From positions 62,001 to 126,000 of the forward strand of contig NZ_VUKA01000003.1 in NCBI RefSeq assembly GCF_008386565.1: a stretch of DNA of 64,000 nt, in the 5' to 3' direction. Numbering within the stretch: the first letter of the stretch is position 1; each line of letters begins with the position of its first letter. Both the position numbers and the translations under genes were made by a program. The notes below the pieces were generated by a model. That model was given only the letters and a program-made list of their open reading frames with translations, was not told where the DNA came from and searched no databases. The DNA is from Teichococcus oryzae. GTDB taxonomy: Bacteria; Pseudomonadota; Alphaproteobacteria; Acetobacterales; Acetobacteraceae. Positions 29,267-36,611 of the stretch are shown one piece after another.

Positions 29267-29641
29267 CCACGATCCCATCGCCAAACGGGCCGCAACGCCG
29301 CGCATGCGCATCGCTGCACCGGCCGCACGCGGCCGCGCCCCGAAATTCCGCTGTTTCGATCATGGACGTTGGGTGGGCTTTAGCGGGCCGCGTCGTCCGG
29401 ACGGAAAGTTGCCTGCACAGCATTGCCGTTTTGCGGACGGCAGCCACTGGCGAACGCCTTTTCCCGGCGCATGACGGGCCATGCCCTGGTTTCAGGATGA
29501 CTACACCGCTGTGACGCTCAGGACAAGCATCTCCCCGCGTCTTGTATGCGGAGAGGGTGTTTCACAAGGTTTCTGTATATGACACAGAACAAGACGCCGC
29601 GCTGTGTTGCGAAAGGTCACACGAACCCGCCTTGCCGCGCG
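29267..29641. other. Upstream region of cyoABCD, no gene seen
   Basis: 375 bases between the cyoA start and the LysR stop, both on the minus strand. No supported coding sequence. The segment 29565-29600 is markedly AT-richer than its surroundings and contains the inverted repeat at 29571-29589, so the cyo promoter is probably in this interval. I could not assign a -35/-10 pair with confidence. Confidence 0.55.
29571..29589. promoter_or_regulatory. Inverted repeat, possible operator for cyoABCD
   Basis: TTCTGT (29571-29576) and ACAGAA (29584-29589) form a perfect 6-bp inverted repeat with a 7-base AT-rich spacer, about 305 bases before the cyoA start. Symmetry and AT content suggest a dimeric regulator site; the protein is unknown. 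Confidence 0.35.
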
Positions 29642-30547
29642 TCACCGGATATGCGCGCCGCCGCCTACCGCGACATGGATCGCCTCGGCCAATGCCTCCG
29701 CCGCGGGCGAAAGGCTGGCGCCACGCCGCCGCAGCAGCAGGATGCGGCGGCGCATCGCGGCGGCATCGATAGGCTTGGTGTCCAGCAGGGGCGTCAGACG
29801 CAGGTCGAGCGCCGTTGCGGGCAGCACGCCGATGCCGAGGCCCGCGCGCACCAGCGCCACCGCCGTGCTCATGTAGGTCGCCTCATAGGCGGGCCGCAGC
29901 ACCAGCCCGGCTTCCGCGAAGGCGCGTTCCGCGAGGGCCCGCACGCTGCTGCCGGGATCGGTCAGGATCAGCGGCTCGCGGGCCAGGGCCTCGGGCGACA
30001 GGCGGCGCAGGGCGCCGAAGCGGTGGCCGGGCGGCAGCACCGCCACCAGCTTGTCCTCGAACAGCGATTCCGCCTCCAGCTCGGCATCGGCGCCTTGCAG
30101 GATGCCGATGCCGAGTTCCACCTCCCCCGCCTTCACCTGGTCCGCGACATGGCGCGCCACCGCGTCCCGCAGCAGGACGCGGATCGCCGGATGCGCCTGG
30201 CGCAGCCTCGTCAGGGCGGCAGGCAGCAGCGTGGATGCCACCGAAGGCAGCACCGCCAGATGCACCGTGCCGGAGCGCCGCGCCGCCTGCTCGCGGGCGC
30301 CGGCGACAAGCTGGTCCACCTCCTCCAGCACCCGGCCAAAGGATTGCGCCAGGTTGCGCCCCGCCTCTGTGGGCCGCGCGCCACGGGCCGAGCGGTCGAA
30401 AAGGGTCAGCCCCAGCCTTTGCTCAAGGCTGCGGATCTGCACCGTCAGGGCCGGCTGCGACAGATGGAGCCTGGCCGCCGCGCGGCCGAAGCTGCCGGTT
30501 TCCACGGCCGCGGTCAGGGCGCGCAGCTGGCGCAGGGAGATGGTCAT
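29642..30547 (-). CDS. LysR-family transcriptional regulator
   Basis: 301 residues. The N-terminal winged helix-turn-helix (SLRQLRALTAAVETGSFGRAAARLHLSQPALT at about 3-34, then RSLEQRLGLTLFDRS) is the LysR signature; a two-lobed effector domain follows. It is divergent from a Bug receptor and AtuA-type genes (30661 onward), with only about 110 bases between starts, so it most likely controls that operon in response to a carboxylate ligand. Start 30547 is followed immediately by the conserved DNA-binding domain. Confidence 0.93.
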   Translation of the reverse strand: MTISLRQLRALTAAVETGSFGRAAARLHLSQPALTVQIRSLEQRLGLTLFDRSARGARPTEAGRNLAQSFGRVLEEVDQLVAGAREQAARRSGTVHLAVLPSVASTLLPAALTRLRQAHPAIRVLLRDAVARHVADQVKAGEVELGIGILQGADAELEAESLFEDKLVAVLPPGHRFGALRRLSPEALAREPLILTDPGSSVRALAERAFAEAGLVLRPAYEATYMSTAVALVRAGLGIGVLPATALDLRLTPLLDTKPIDAAAMRRRILLLRRRGASLSPAAEALAEAIHVAVGGGAHIR

Positions 30548-30660
30548 AACCGGACCCTATGACTGCCCCTGAAACATATCAATTGCATGATGGCCTGTGG
30601 TGCGGCTCCATGGCGGCAAGGGGCCGGAAAGGCCCGAACGGAAACGCTGCAGGAACATCC

Positions 30661-31644
30661 ATGACCCTCTCCCCGTCACGCCGGACCTTGCTGGGCGGCC
30701 TGTTCGCCGCCACGCTGTCGCCCCTTCCTCTCAGGGCGCAGGATGGCTGGCCCAGCCGGCCGATCCGCCTGATCGTGCCCTTTGGCGCCGGCACCTCCAC
30801 TGACATCGTGGCGCGGCTGCTGGTGCCGCGCATGTCGCAGAGCCTGGGCCAGCCCATCGTGGTGGAAAACCGCCCGGGCGCCGGCGGGGTGGTGGGCAGC
30901 GATGCCGTCGCCAAATCGCCCCCGGATGGCTACACGCTGTGCCTCGGCAGCATCGCGTCGCATTCGGTGAACATGTCGCTGATGCCGCAGATGCCTTACG
31001 ACGTGCTGCGCGACTTCACCCCCCTTTCCCTGGTGACCGAGGCGCCGAACCTGCTGGTGGTTTCGGCTTCCGTGCCGGCAAAGACCCTGCCCGAGTTCGT
31101 CGAATGGGCGAAGCAGCAGCGCGGCGGCGTCAGCTATGCCTCGGCCGGCAACGGCACCTCCTCCCATCTGGCAGGCGAGTTGCTGAAGATGAAGACCGGG
31201 GCCCCGCTGGTGCATGTGCCCTACAAGAGCGGCGCCCAGGCGGTGACGGACGTGATTGGCGGCACCGTGCCGATGACCATCTATCAGGTGACCGCCGTGC
31301 TGCCCTTCGTGCGGGATGGCAAGCTGAAGGCGCTGGCCACCACCTCCGCCAAGCGGCTGGAGATCGCGCCCGAGGTGCCAACGGCCATCGAGCAGGGCGT
31401 CGCCGAGTTCGACGTCGCCGCCTGGCATGGCCTGTTCGCCCCTGCGAAGCTGCCGGCGCCGGTGCGGGACCGGATCTACGCGGCGCTGCGTGAAGCGCTG
31501 TTCGCGCCCGAGCTGGCGGAACAGCTGCGCAATCAGGGCCTGATCCCGGTGGGCCTGACCCCCGATGCGTTCCGCCCCTGGCTGGAGCAGGACATCGCCA
31601 AGTGGCGCGAGGTGGTGCGCGTTTCCGGCGCCACGGCGGATTGA
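30661..31644 (+). CDS. Bug-family solute-binding protein
   Basis: 327 residues. The leader begins with SPSRRTLLGGLFAATLSPLPLRAQ, a twin-arginine-like signal. The TctC/Bug core follows: WPSRPIRLIVPFGAGTSTDIVAR and QPIVVENRPGAGGVVGSDAVAKSPPDGYTL. ATG 30661 has AGGAA upstream; an earlier in-frame ATG at 30559 would add residues without signal character. It is the first gene of an operon with the AtuA pair, so the receptor probably binds the acid that those proteins help metabolise. Confidence 0.92.
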   Translation: MTLSPSRRTLLGGLFAATLSPLPLRAQDGWPSRPIRLIVPFGAGTSTDIVARLLVPRMSQSLGQPIVVENRPGAGGVVGSDAVAKSPPDGYTLCLGSIASHSVNMSLMPQMPYDVLRDFTPLSLVTEAPNLLVVSASVPAKTLPEFVEWAKQQRGGVSYASAGNGTSSHLAGELLKMKTGAPLVHVPYKSGAQAVTDVIGGTVPMTIYQVTAVLPFVRDGKLKALATTSAKRLEIAPEVPTAIEQGVAEFDVAAWHGLFAPAKLPAPVRDRIYAALREALFAPELAEQLRNQGLIPVGLTPDAFRPWLEQDIAKWREVVRVSGATAD

Positions 31645-31650
31645 GCGGCC

Positions 31651-33045
31651 GTGCCCCTCGGTTCCGATCCTTCCGCCCTGCTGCGCATCGGCTGCGGCTC
31701 CGGCTTTTCCGGCGACCGGCTGGACGCGCCGGGGCCGGTGGCCGACGCGCTGATCGCCTCCGGCGGCCCGGCCGCGCTGATGCTGGAGGTGCTCGGGGAA
31801 CGCACCCTGGCCCTGGCCCAGCGCGAGCGGCTGCACAAGCCGGAGGCGGGGTTCGAGCCCGCCCTGCTCGACCTGCTGCGCCCGATCCTGGGCCGCTGCG
31901 CGGCGGCCGGCATTCCCATCGTCACCAATGGCGGCGCGGCCAATCCGCGCGGTGCGGCGATGGCGGCGCTGCACCTGGCGCGGGAGCTTGGCCTGCCCGC
32001 CCTCCGCGTCGCTGTGGTGGAAGGGGATGACATCCGGGGCACCGGGGCGCTCAGCGACCTCGACCCCTGGGAAGGCGATGCCGGCGCGGTGCTGGAGCCG
32101 GAACGGGTGATCGCCGCCAATGTGTATCTGGGCGCCGCCCCGATCACCGAGGCGCTGCGCCGGGGCGCCGATCTGGTGATCACCGGCCGCTGTTCCGATC
32201 CCGCTCTGGCGCTGGGGCCGATGCTGGCGCATTTCGGCTGGTCCGAAACCGACTGGGACCGGCTGGCCGCCGGCACCATGGCCGGGCACCTGCTGGAATG
32301 CGGCGCCCAGGTCACCGGCGGCTATTTCGCCGATCCGGGGGTGAAGGACATCCCCAGCATGGCGACGCTGGGCTTCCCCATCGCCGAGATCGGCGCCGAT
32401 GGCGCGGTGCTGATCACCAAGCCGGAGAACACGGGCGGCCGGGTGGACCGCCGTTCCGTCACCGAACAGCTGCTGTATGAGCTGCACGATCCGGCGGCCT
32501 ACCTCACCCCTGATGTGGTGCTCGACATCACCGGGGTCGCCATCACCGAGGAAGCGCCCGACCGGGTGCGGCTTGCCGGCGCGCGCGGTCATCCGCGGCC
32601 GGAACGGCTGAAGGCGACGGTCAGCCTGCCCGGCGGCTGGCTCGGGGAAGGCGAGATCTCTTATGCCGGCCCGAACGCCCGGGCGCGCGCCGAGCTGGCG
32701 GGCCGCACCCTGCTGGAACGGCTGCGGCATCTCGGCCTGGAAGGGCAGGCGCGGCTGGACCTGATCGGCGTGGTCAGCGTGTTCGATGGCGATGGCGGCG
32801 CGCTGCGCGAGGCCAATGCCACGTCACCCGGCGATGTCCGGCTGCGCCTCGCCTTCGCCAGCGAAAGCCGCGCCGCCGCCGAGCGGGCGGCGCGCGAGGT
32901 GCTGTCGCTGTATTGCTGCGGCCCGGCCGGCGGCGGTGGGGTGCGATCGCGCGTCACCGACCGCATCCGCACCCTGTCCTTCCTGGTGCCGCGTGCCCGC
33001 CTGGCGCCGCGGGTCACGCTGCTGTCGCTGGAGGATGCCGCATGA
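31651..33045 (+). CDS. AtuA-family (DUF1446) protein, N-terminal domain unit
   Basis: 464 residues, matching the N-terminal part of AtuA, a protein needed for acyclic terpene utilisation whose reaction is not established. Visible family blocks include RIGCGSGFSGDRLDAP at the N-terminus, IVTNGGAANPRGAA, and LITGRCSDPALALGPM. The C-terminal ferredoxin-like domain that full-length AtuA carries is a separate downstream gene here. The GTG start is 7 bases after the Bug stop; an ATG is not available before the conserved region. Together with the LysR and Bug genes it suggests carboxylate or terpenoid acid catabolism. Confidence 0.85.
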   Translation: MPLGSDPSALLRIGCGSGFSGDRLDAPGPVADALIASGGPAALMLEVLGERTLALAQRERLHKPEAGFEPALLDLLRPILGRCAAAGIPIVTNGGAANPRGAAMAALHLARELGLPALRVAVVEGDDIRGTGALSDLDPWEGDAGAVLEPERVIAANVYLGAAPITEALRRGADLVITGRCSDPALALGPMLAHFGWSETDWDRLAAGTMAGHLLECGAQVTGGYFADPGVKDIPSMATLGFPIAEIGADGAVLITKPENTGGRVDRRSVTEQLLYELHDPAAYLTPDVVLDITGVAITEEAPDRVRLAGARGHPRPERLKATVSLPGGWLGEGEISYAGPNARARAELAGRTLLERLRHLGLEGQARLDLIGVVSVFDGDGGALREANATSPGDVRLRLAFASESRAAAERAAREVLSLYCCGPAGGGGVRSRVTDRIRTLSFLVPRARLAPRVTLLSLEDAA

Positions 33046-33371
33046 GCGCCGTTCCGCTGCACCGGCTGGCGCATGCCCGCGCCGGCGACAAGGGCAACCG
33101 GCTGAACCTGGCGCTGATCGCCCACCGGGCCGAGGACTGGCCCCTGCTGGCCGAACAGGTGACCGAGGCGCGGGTGCTGGCGCTGTTCGCGCATCGCGGC
33201 GCCACCGCCGTGCGCCGCTACGATCTGCCCGGCCTGCGGGCCTTCAACTTCGTGGTGGAGGATGTTCTGCAAGGCGGCGTCAACGGGGCCCTCAACCTAG
33301 ACGGGCATGGCAAGACGCTGTCCTTCCTGTTGCTGGGCCTGGAGGTCGCCCTTCCCGAAGCGGCCGGCTGA
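33042..33371 (+). CDS. AtuA C-terminal-like small protein
   Basis: 109 residues, the separate counterpart of the AtuA C-terminal domain (ferredoxin-like fold). The opening LHRLAHARAGDKGNRLNLALIAH is characteristic of that domain. It starts at the ATG of an ATGA overlap with the larger AtuA unit, indicating coupled synthesis and probably a complex. The molecular function is unknown. Confidence 0.83.
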   Translation: MSAVPLHRLAHARAGDKGNRLNLALIAHRAEDWPLLAEQVTEARVLALFAHRGATAVRRYDLPGLRAFNFVVEDVLQGGVNGALNLDGHGKTLSFLLLGLEVALPEAAG

Positions 33372-33386
33372 ACGAGGCGCGCCTGT

Positions 33387-34178
33387 TCAGCCCAGGCGGG
33401 CGCGCGCCGCCAGGGTGGCGCCGTCCAGGCCGTGCAGGCGGTCGAGCAGGGCCACCTGGAAGCTGGCCGGGCCGGCGGCGGCCCCGGCGGCCTGCTCCGC
33501 CGCGACGCCGAGGGTGGCGAGGCCCGCCACCGCCGCCGTCAGGGGCGGCAGCCCGGCCCCGAGAAAGGCGCCGATCAAGGCCGTGGCGGTGCAGCCGGTT
33601 CCGGTGACGCGGGTCAGCAGCGGGTGGCCGTTTCCCACGGTCACCATGCGAGTGCCATCGGTGACATGGTCGATGGCGCCGGTGACGGCCACCACAACCC
33701 CTTCCCGCCGCGCCACCGCCCGCGCCGCGGCGACCGCCCGACCGGTGGCGGCGCCACTGTCCACGCCCTTGCCGCCGCCATCCTCCCCCGCCAGGGCCAG
33801 GATCTCGGAACCGTTGCCGCGCAGCACGGCGGGGCGCAGCGCCAGCAGGTCTTGCGCGGTTTCGCGCCGGAAGGCGGTGGCGCCCGCCGCAACCGGGTCC
33901 AGCACCCACGGAATGCCGGCCTGACCCGCATGCCGCGCGGCCAGGTGCATGGCGCGGCGCTGCGGCGCCAGCAGCGTGCCGATATTCACCACCAGCGCGG
34001 CGGCCTGGACGACGAATTCCTCCACCTCCTCCTCCGCCTGCACCATGGCGGGCGAGGCACCGATGGCCAGCAGGGCATTGGCGGTGAGGTTGGCCACCAC
34101 CTGGTTGGTGATGTTGTGCACCAGTGGCGCCGCGTCCCGCAGCATCGCCAGGGCGGTGGACAGCTCGGTGGGGTTCAT
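33387..34178 (-). CDS. thiM: Hydroxyethylthiazole kinase
   Basis: Phosphorylates 4-methyl-5-(2-hydroxyethyl)thiazole for thiamine salvage. 263 residues, normal for the family. The N-terminal VHNITNQVVANLTANALLAIGASP is the ThiM signature, followed by VNIGTL and, near the C-terminus, GTGCTATALIGAFLG with the catalytic Cys and ATP-binding loop. No other thiamine gene is adjacent. I looked upstream for a thiamine-pyrophosphate riboswitch and did not find the conserved elements. It is convergent with the AtuA operon. Confidence 0.94.
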   Translation of the reverse strand: MNPTELSTALAMLRDAAPLVHNITNQVVANLTANALLAIGASPAMVQAEEEVEEFVVQAAALVVNIGTLLAPQRRAMHLAARHAGQAGIPWVLDPVAAGATAFRRETAQDLLALRPAVLRGNGSEILALAGEDGGGKGVDSGAATGRAVAAARAVARREGVVVAVTGAIDHVTDGTRMVTVGNGHPLLTRVTGTGCTATALIGAFLGAGLPPLTAAVAGLATLGVAAEQAAGAAAGPASFQVALLDRLHGLDGATLAARARLG

Positions 34179-34389
34179 GCGGCGCCTCCACGGGTGGACG
34201 GATCATCGGGCATAGCCGCTGCCCATGCCTCCGTTGACCCCCGCCAGCCATCCTGGCGCTCCTGCTCACGGTCCTTGTGATCGGAGGAAAGGCATCCCGT
34301 GGCCGCGCCGCGCTTTCCCTGCGCAGGGGAAGCCGAGGATTTTCCGCAGCTTACGCCCCAGCTTCCGCCAGAATGGAGGGCTTTTCGCC

Positions 34390-35259
34390 ATGGATCACGA
34401 CGCCAGCCGCTACCCCAAGCCGCCCCAGCCCGAACAACAGCAAAACCCGCCGGGCGAAACCAGGGCCATGTCTCCCACCCCCGATCACGGGGAACAAAGC
34501 TACAAGGGCAGCGGCCGGCTGAAGGACAAGGTCGCGCTGATCACCGGCGGCGATTCCGGCATCGGCCGCGCCGTGGCCATCGCCTTCGCGCGGGAAGGCG
34601 CCGATGTGCTGATCTCCTATTCGGAGGAGCATGAGGACGCCAGGGAAACCGCCCGCTGGGTGGAGGAGGCCGGCCGCAAGGCCGTGGTGCTGCCTGGTGA
34701 CATCACCTCCGAGGCGCATTGCCGGTCCCTGGTGCAGAAGGCTGTGGACCAGTTCGGCAAGCTTGACATCCTGGTAAACAACGCGGCGATGCAGCGCAGC
34801 CACGAGGACATCCAGGACATCAGCGCCGAGGAATGGGACCTCACCTTCCGCACCAACATCTACTCGCAGTTCTACCTGTCGAAGGCGGCGCTGAAGGTGA
34901 TGAAGGCGGGCGCCTCCATCGTGAACACCACCTCCATCAATGCCAAGAGCCCGAGCCCGAGCCTGCTGGCCTATGCCACCACCAAGGGCGCCATCGCCAA
35001 TTTCACCGCCGGGCTGGCGCAGATGGTGGCGGAAAAAGGCATTCGCGTGAACTGCGTCGCGCCCGGCCCGATCTGGACGCCGCTGATCCCCTCCACCATG
35101 CCGGAGGAGGCGGTGAAGACCTTTGGCGAGAACACGCCCATCGGGCGCGCCGGCCAGCCCGCCGAGCTGGCGGCGGCCTATGTCATGCTGGCCTCGGATG
35201 AAGCCAGTTACATCACCGGCGCGTTGATCCCCGTCACCGGCGGAAGGCCGATGCTCTGA
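34390..35259 (+). CDS. Short-chain dehydrogenase/reductase (YghA/YhdF type)
   Basis: 289 residues with the typical long, hydrophilic N-terminal extension of this subgroup (about 45 residues rich in Pro/Gln/Asp). The NADP-binding TGGDSGIGRAVAIAFAREGADV begins near 53. The catalytic Ser and the Tyr-x3-Lys are in NTTSINAKS and YATTKGA. ATG 34390 is preceded by GGAGGG with 10-base spacing. Relatives are NADP-dependent oxidoreductases of broad or unknown substrate, often in general stress regulons; here a small disordered protein follows in the same direction. Confidence 0.9.
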   Translation: MDHDASRYPKPPQPEQQQNPPGETRAMSPTPDHGEQSYKGSGRLKDKVALITGGDSGIGRAVAIAFAREGADVLISYSEEHEDARETARWVEEAGRKAVVLPGDITSEAHCRSLVQKAVDQFGKLDILVNNAAMQRSHEDIQDISAEEWDLTFRTNIYSQFYLSKAALKVMKAGASIVNTTSINAKSPSPSLLAYATTKGAIANFTAGLAQMVAEKGIRVNCVAPGPIWTPLIPSTMPEEAVKTFGENTPIGRAGQPAELAAAYVMLASDEASYITGALIPVTGGRPML

Positions 35260-35281
35260 CACCCGGAAAAGGAGAACCGCC

Positions 35282-35506
35282 ATGGCGGATAAGCACGAGG
35301 AACTGAAGGATGTCGGCAGCGGCCCGCCCACGGCGCGCCCCAAGAGCGTCGGGCAGCATGATCCGCTGGAAGGGCAGATCGATCCCAATGATCCAGGCAT
35401 CGACCCTGCGGAATACAATCTGCGCCCCGGCGACAACAACAACCGCACCAAGGATTCCCCTGGCCCGGGCGGGCCGGTGAACATCCCGGTGAAGGGCAAG
35501 GAATAA
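35282..35506 (+). CDS. Small hydrophilic protein of unknown function
   Basis: 74 residues, rich in Pro, Gly, Asp and Asn with no hydrophobic segment; predicted to be unstructured. AAAAGGAGAACCGCC gives a strong ribosome site in front of the ATG, which is the main support for it being real, along with its position 22 bases after the dehydrogenase gene. I do not recognise the family. Confidence 0.7.
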   Translation: MADKHEELKDVGSGPPTARPKSVGQHDPLEGQIDPNDPGIDPAEYNLRPGDNNNRTKDSPGPGGPVNIPVKGKE

Positions 35507-35518
35507 CGCCCGTGTTAA

Positions 35519-35546
35519 TCCCTGGGCCAGGGATGTTTTCGCGAAA
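35519..35546. promoter_or_regulatory. Paired inverted repeats before the cytochrome oxidase operon
   Basis: TCCCTGG-G-CCAGGGA (35519-35533) is a perfect 7-bp inverted repeat and TTTCGCGAAA (35537-35546) is a 10-base palindrome. They start 13 bases after the small gene's stop and end 43 bases before coxB. They may be a terminator of the upstream pair or an operator for the oxidase genes. Confidence 0.35.
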
Positions 35547-35588
35547 CCCTGGCTGAAGCCTGACGTTCCCGGCAGGACGGGGAGCGAC

Positions 35589-36611
35589 ATGACGGTTTTG
35601 CCAGGTTTCAGTGCCTCCCGCCCCTGGGGCGGGCTGGCTGCGGCAGGGTCCGCGCTTGCGCTCGCCGGTTGCTCGGGCCGGCAATCCGCGCTCGATACCG
35701 CGGGCTACGAAGCCCGGGTGGTGGGCGAGCTTTTCTGGTGGATGCTCGCAGCCTCGGTGGTGATCTGGGTGCTGGTGATGGCACTCTCGCTTTACGCCAC
35801 CCGGCGGCGCCGCGAGCCCTGGAGCGGCCGCGCCGCCGCCCGCCTGATCCTGATCTGCGGCGCCATCCTGCCTACAATCGCCCTGGCCGTGCTGCTGGTG
35901 TTCGGCCTGCGGCTGATGCCGGTCCTGCGCGCGCCAGGCGAAGACCTGCGCATCGCCGTTGAAGGCCAGCAATTCTGGTGGCGCGTCACCTATGAGCTGC
36001 CGGATGGCAGCCGCGTCAGCAGCGCCAACGAGGTCCGCTTGCCGCGCGGCCGCCGCACCGAATTCGTGCTCACCGCGCAGGACGTGATCCATTCCTTCTG
36101 GGTGCCGCCGCTCGGCGGCAAGATGGACATGATCCCCGGCATGACCAACCGCCTGGTGCTGGAGCCGGAGCGCACCGGCCGCTTCCGTGGCGCCTGCGCC
36201 GAGTTCTGTGGCGCCTCCCATGCCCTGATGGCCCTGGATGTGGAAGTCATGGAGCCGGACGCCTTCGAGGCGTGGCTGCGGTCCCGCCGCGACCCGGCGC
36301 CACCACCACCAGGGGCGCAGGAAGGGGCCACGCTGTTTCTGGCCAATGGCTGCGGCGCCTGCCACACCGTGGCCGGGACGCCCGCCGCCGGGCGCATCGG
36401 CCCGGACCTCACCCATCTGTCGGAGCGGCCCTCGATCGCCGCGGGCATCCTGCCCAATGACGTGGACAACATCGCCCGCTTCATCCGCCACACGCGGGAC
36501 ATCAAGCCTGGCGCCCGCATGCCCTCCTTCGCCATGCTGTCGCCGGAGGACAGCGCCAGCATCGCCCGCTGGCTGAGTGCCCCCGCCGGGACGCGGATGG
36601 AAACGCCATGA
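35589..36611 (+). CDS. coxB: Cytochrome c oxidase subunit II with fused heme c domain (caa3-like)
   Basis: 340 residues. Lipobox LAGC with Cys28, two membrane segments (about 48-70 and 84-108), then a CuA cupredoxin with ligands His168, Cys203, Glu205, Cys207, His211 and Met214 (motif CAEFCGASHALM). A C-terminal cytochrome c domain has CGACH at 255-259 with a distal Met expected in PGARMPSF. It receives electrons from a soluble or membrane-bound cytochrome c and hands them to subunit I. Four-base overlap with the next gene. It differs from CyoA in this window, which lacks both CuA and heme. Confidence 0.93.
   Translation: MTVLPGFSASRPWGGLAAAGSALALAGCSGRQSALDTAGYEARVVGELFWWMLAASVVIWVLVMALSLYATRRRREPWSGRAAARLILICGAILPTIALAVLLVFGLRLMPVLRAPGEDLRIAVEGQQFWWRVTYELPDGSRVSSANEVRLPRGRRTEFVLTAQDVIHSFWVPPLGGKMDMIPGMTNRLVLEPERTGRFRGACAEFCGASHALMALDVEVMEPDAFEAWLRSRRDPAPPPPGAQEGATLFLANGCGACHTVAGTPAAGRIGPDLTHLSERPSIAAGILPNDVDNIARFIRHTRDIKPGARMPSFAMLSPEDSASIARWLSAPAGTRMETP

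Noticed and set aside
26249-29383. 1044-codon open frame opposite cyoABC
   Set aside because: His/Asp/Arg-rich nonsense translation; the minus strand is an intact quinol oxidase operon.
34179-34300. Thiamine-pyrophosphate riboswitch upstream of thiM
   Set aside because: The conserved CUGAGA and ACCUGAUCUGGAUAAUGC-type elements are not present on the minus strand before the start.
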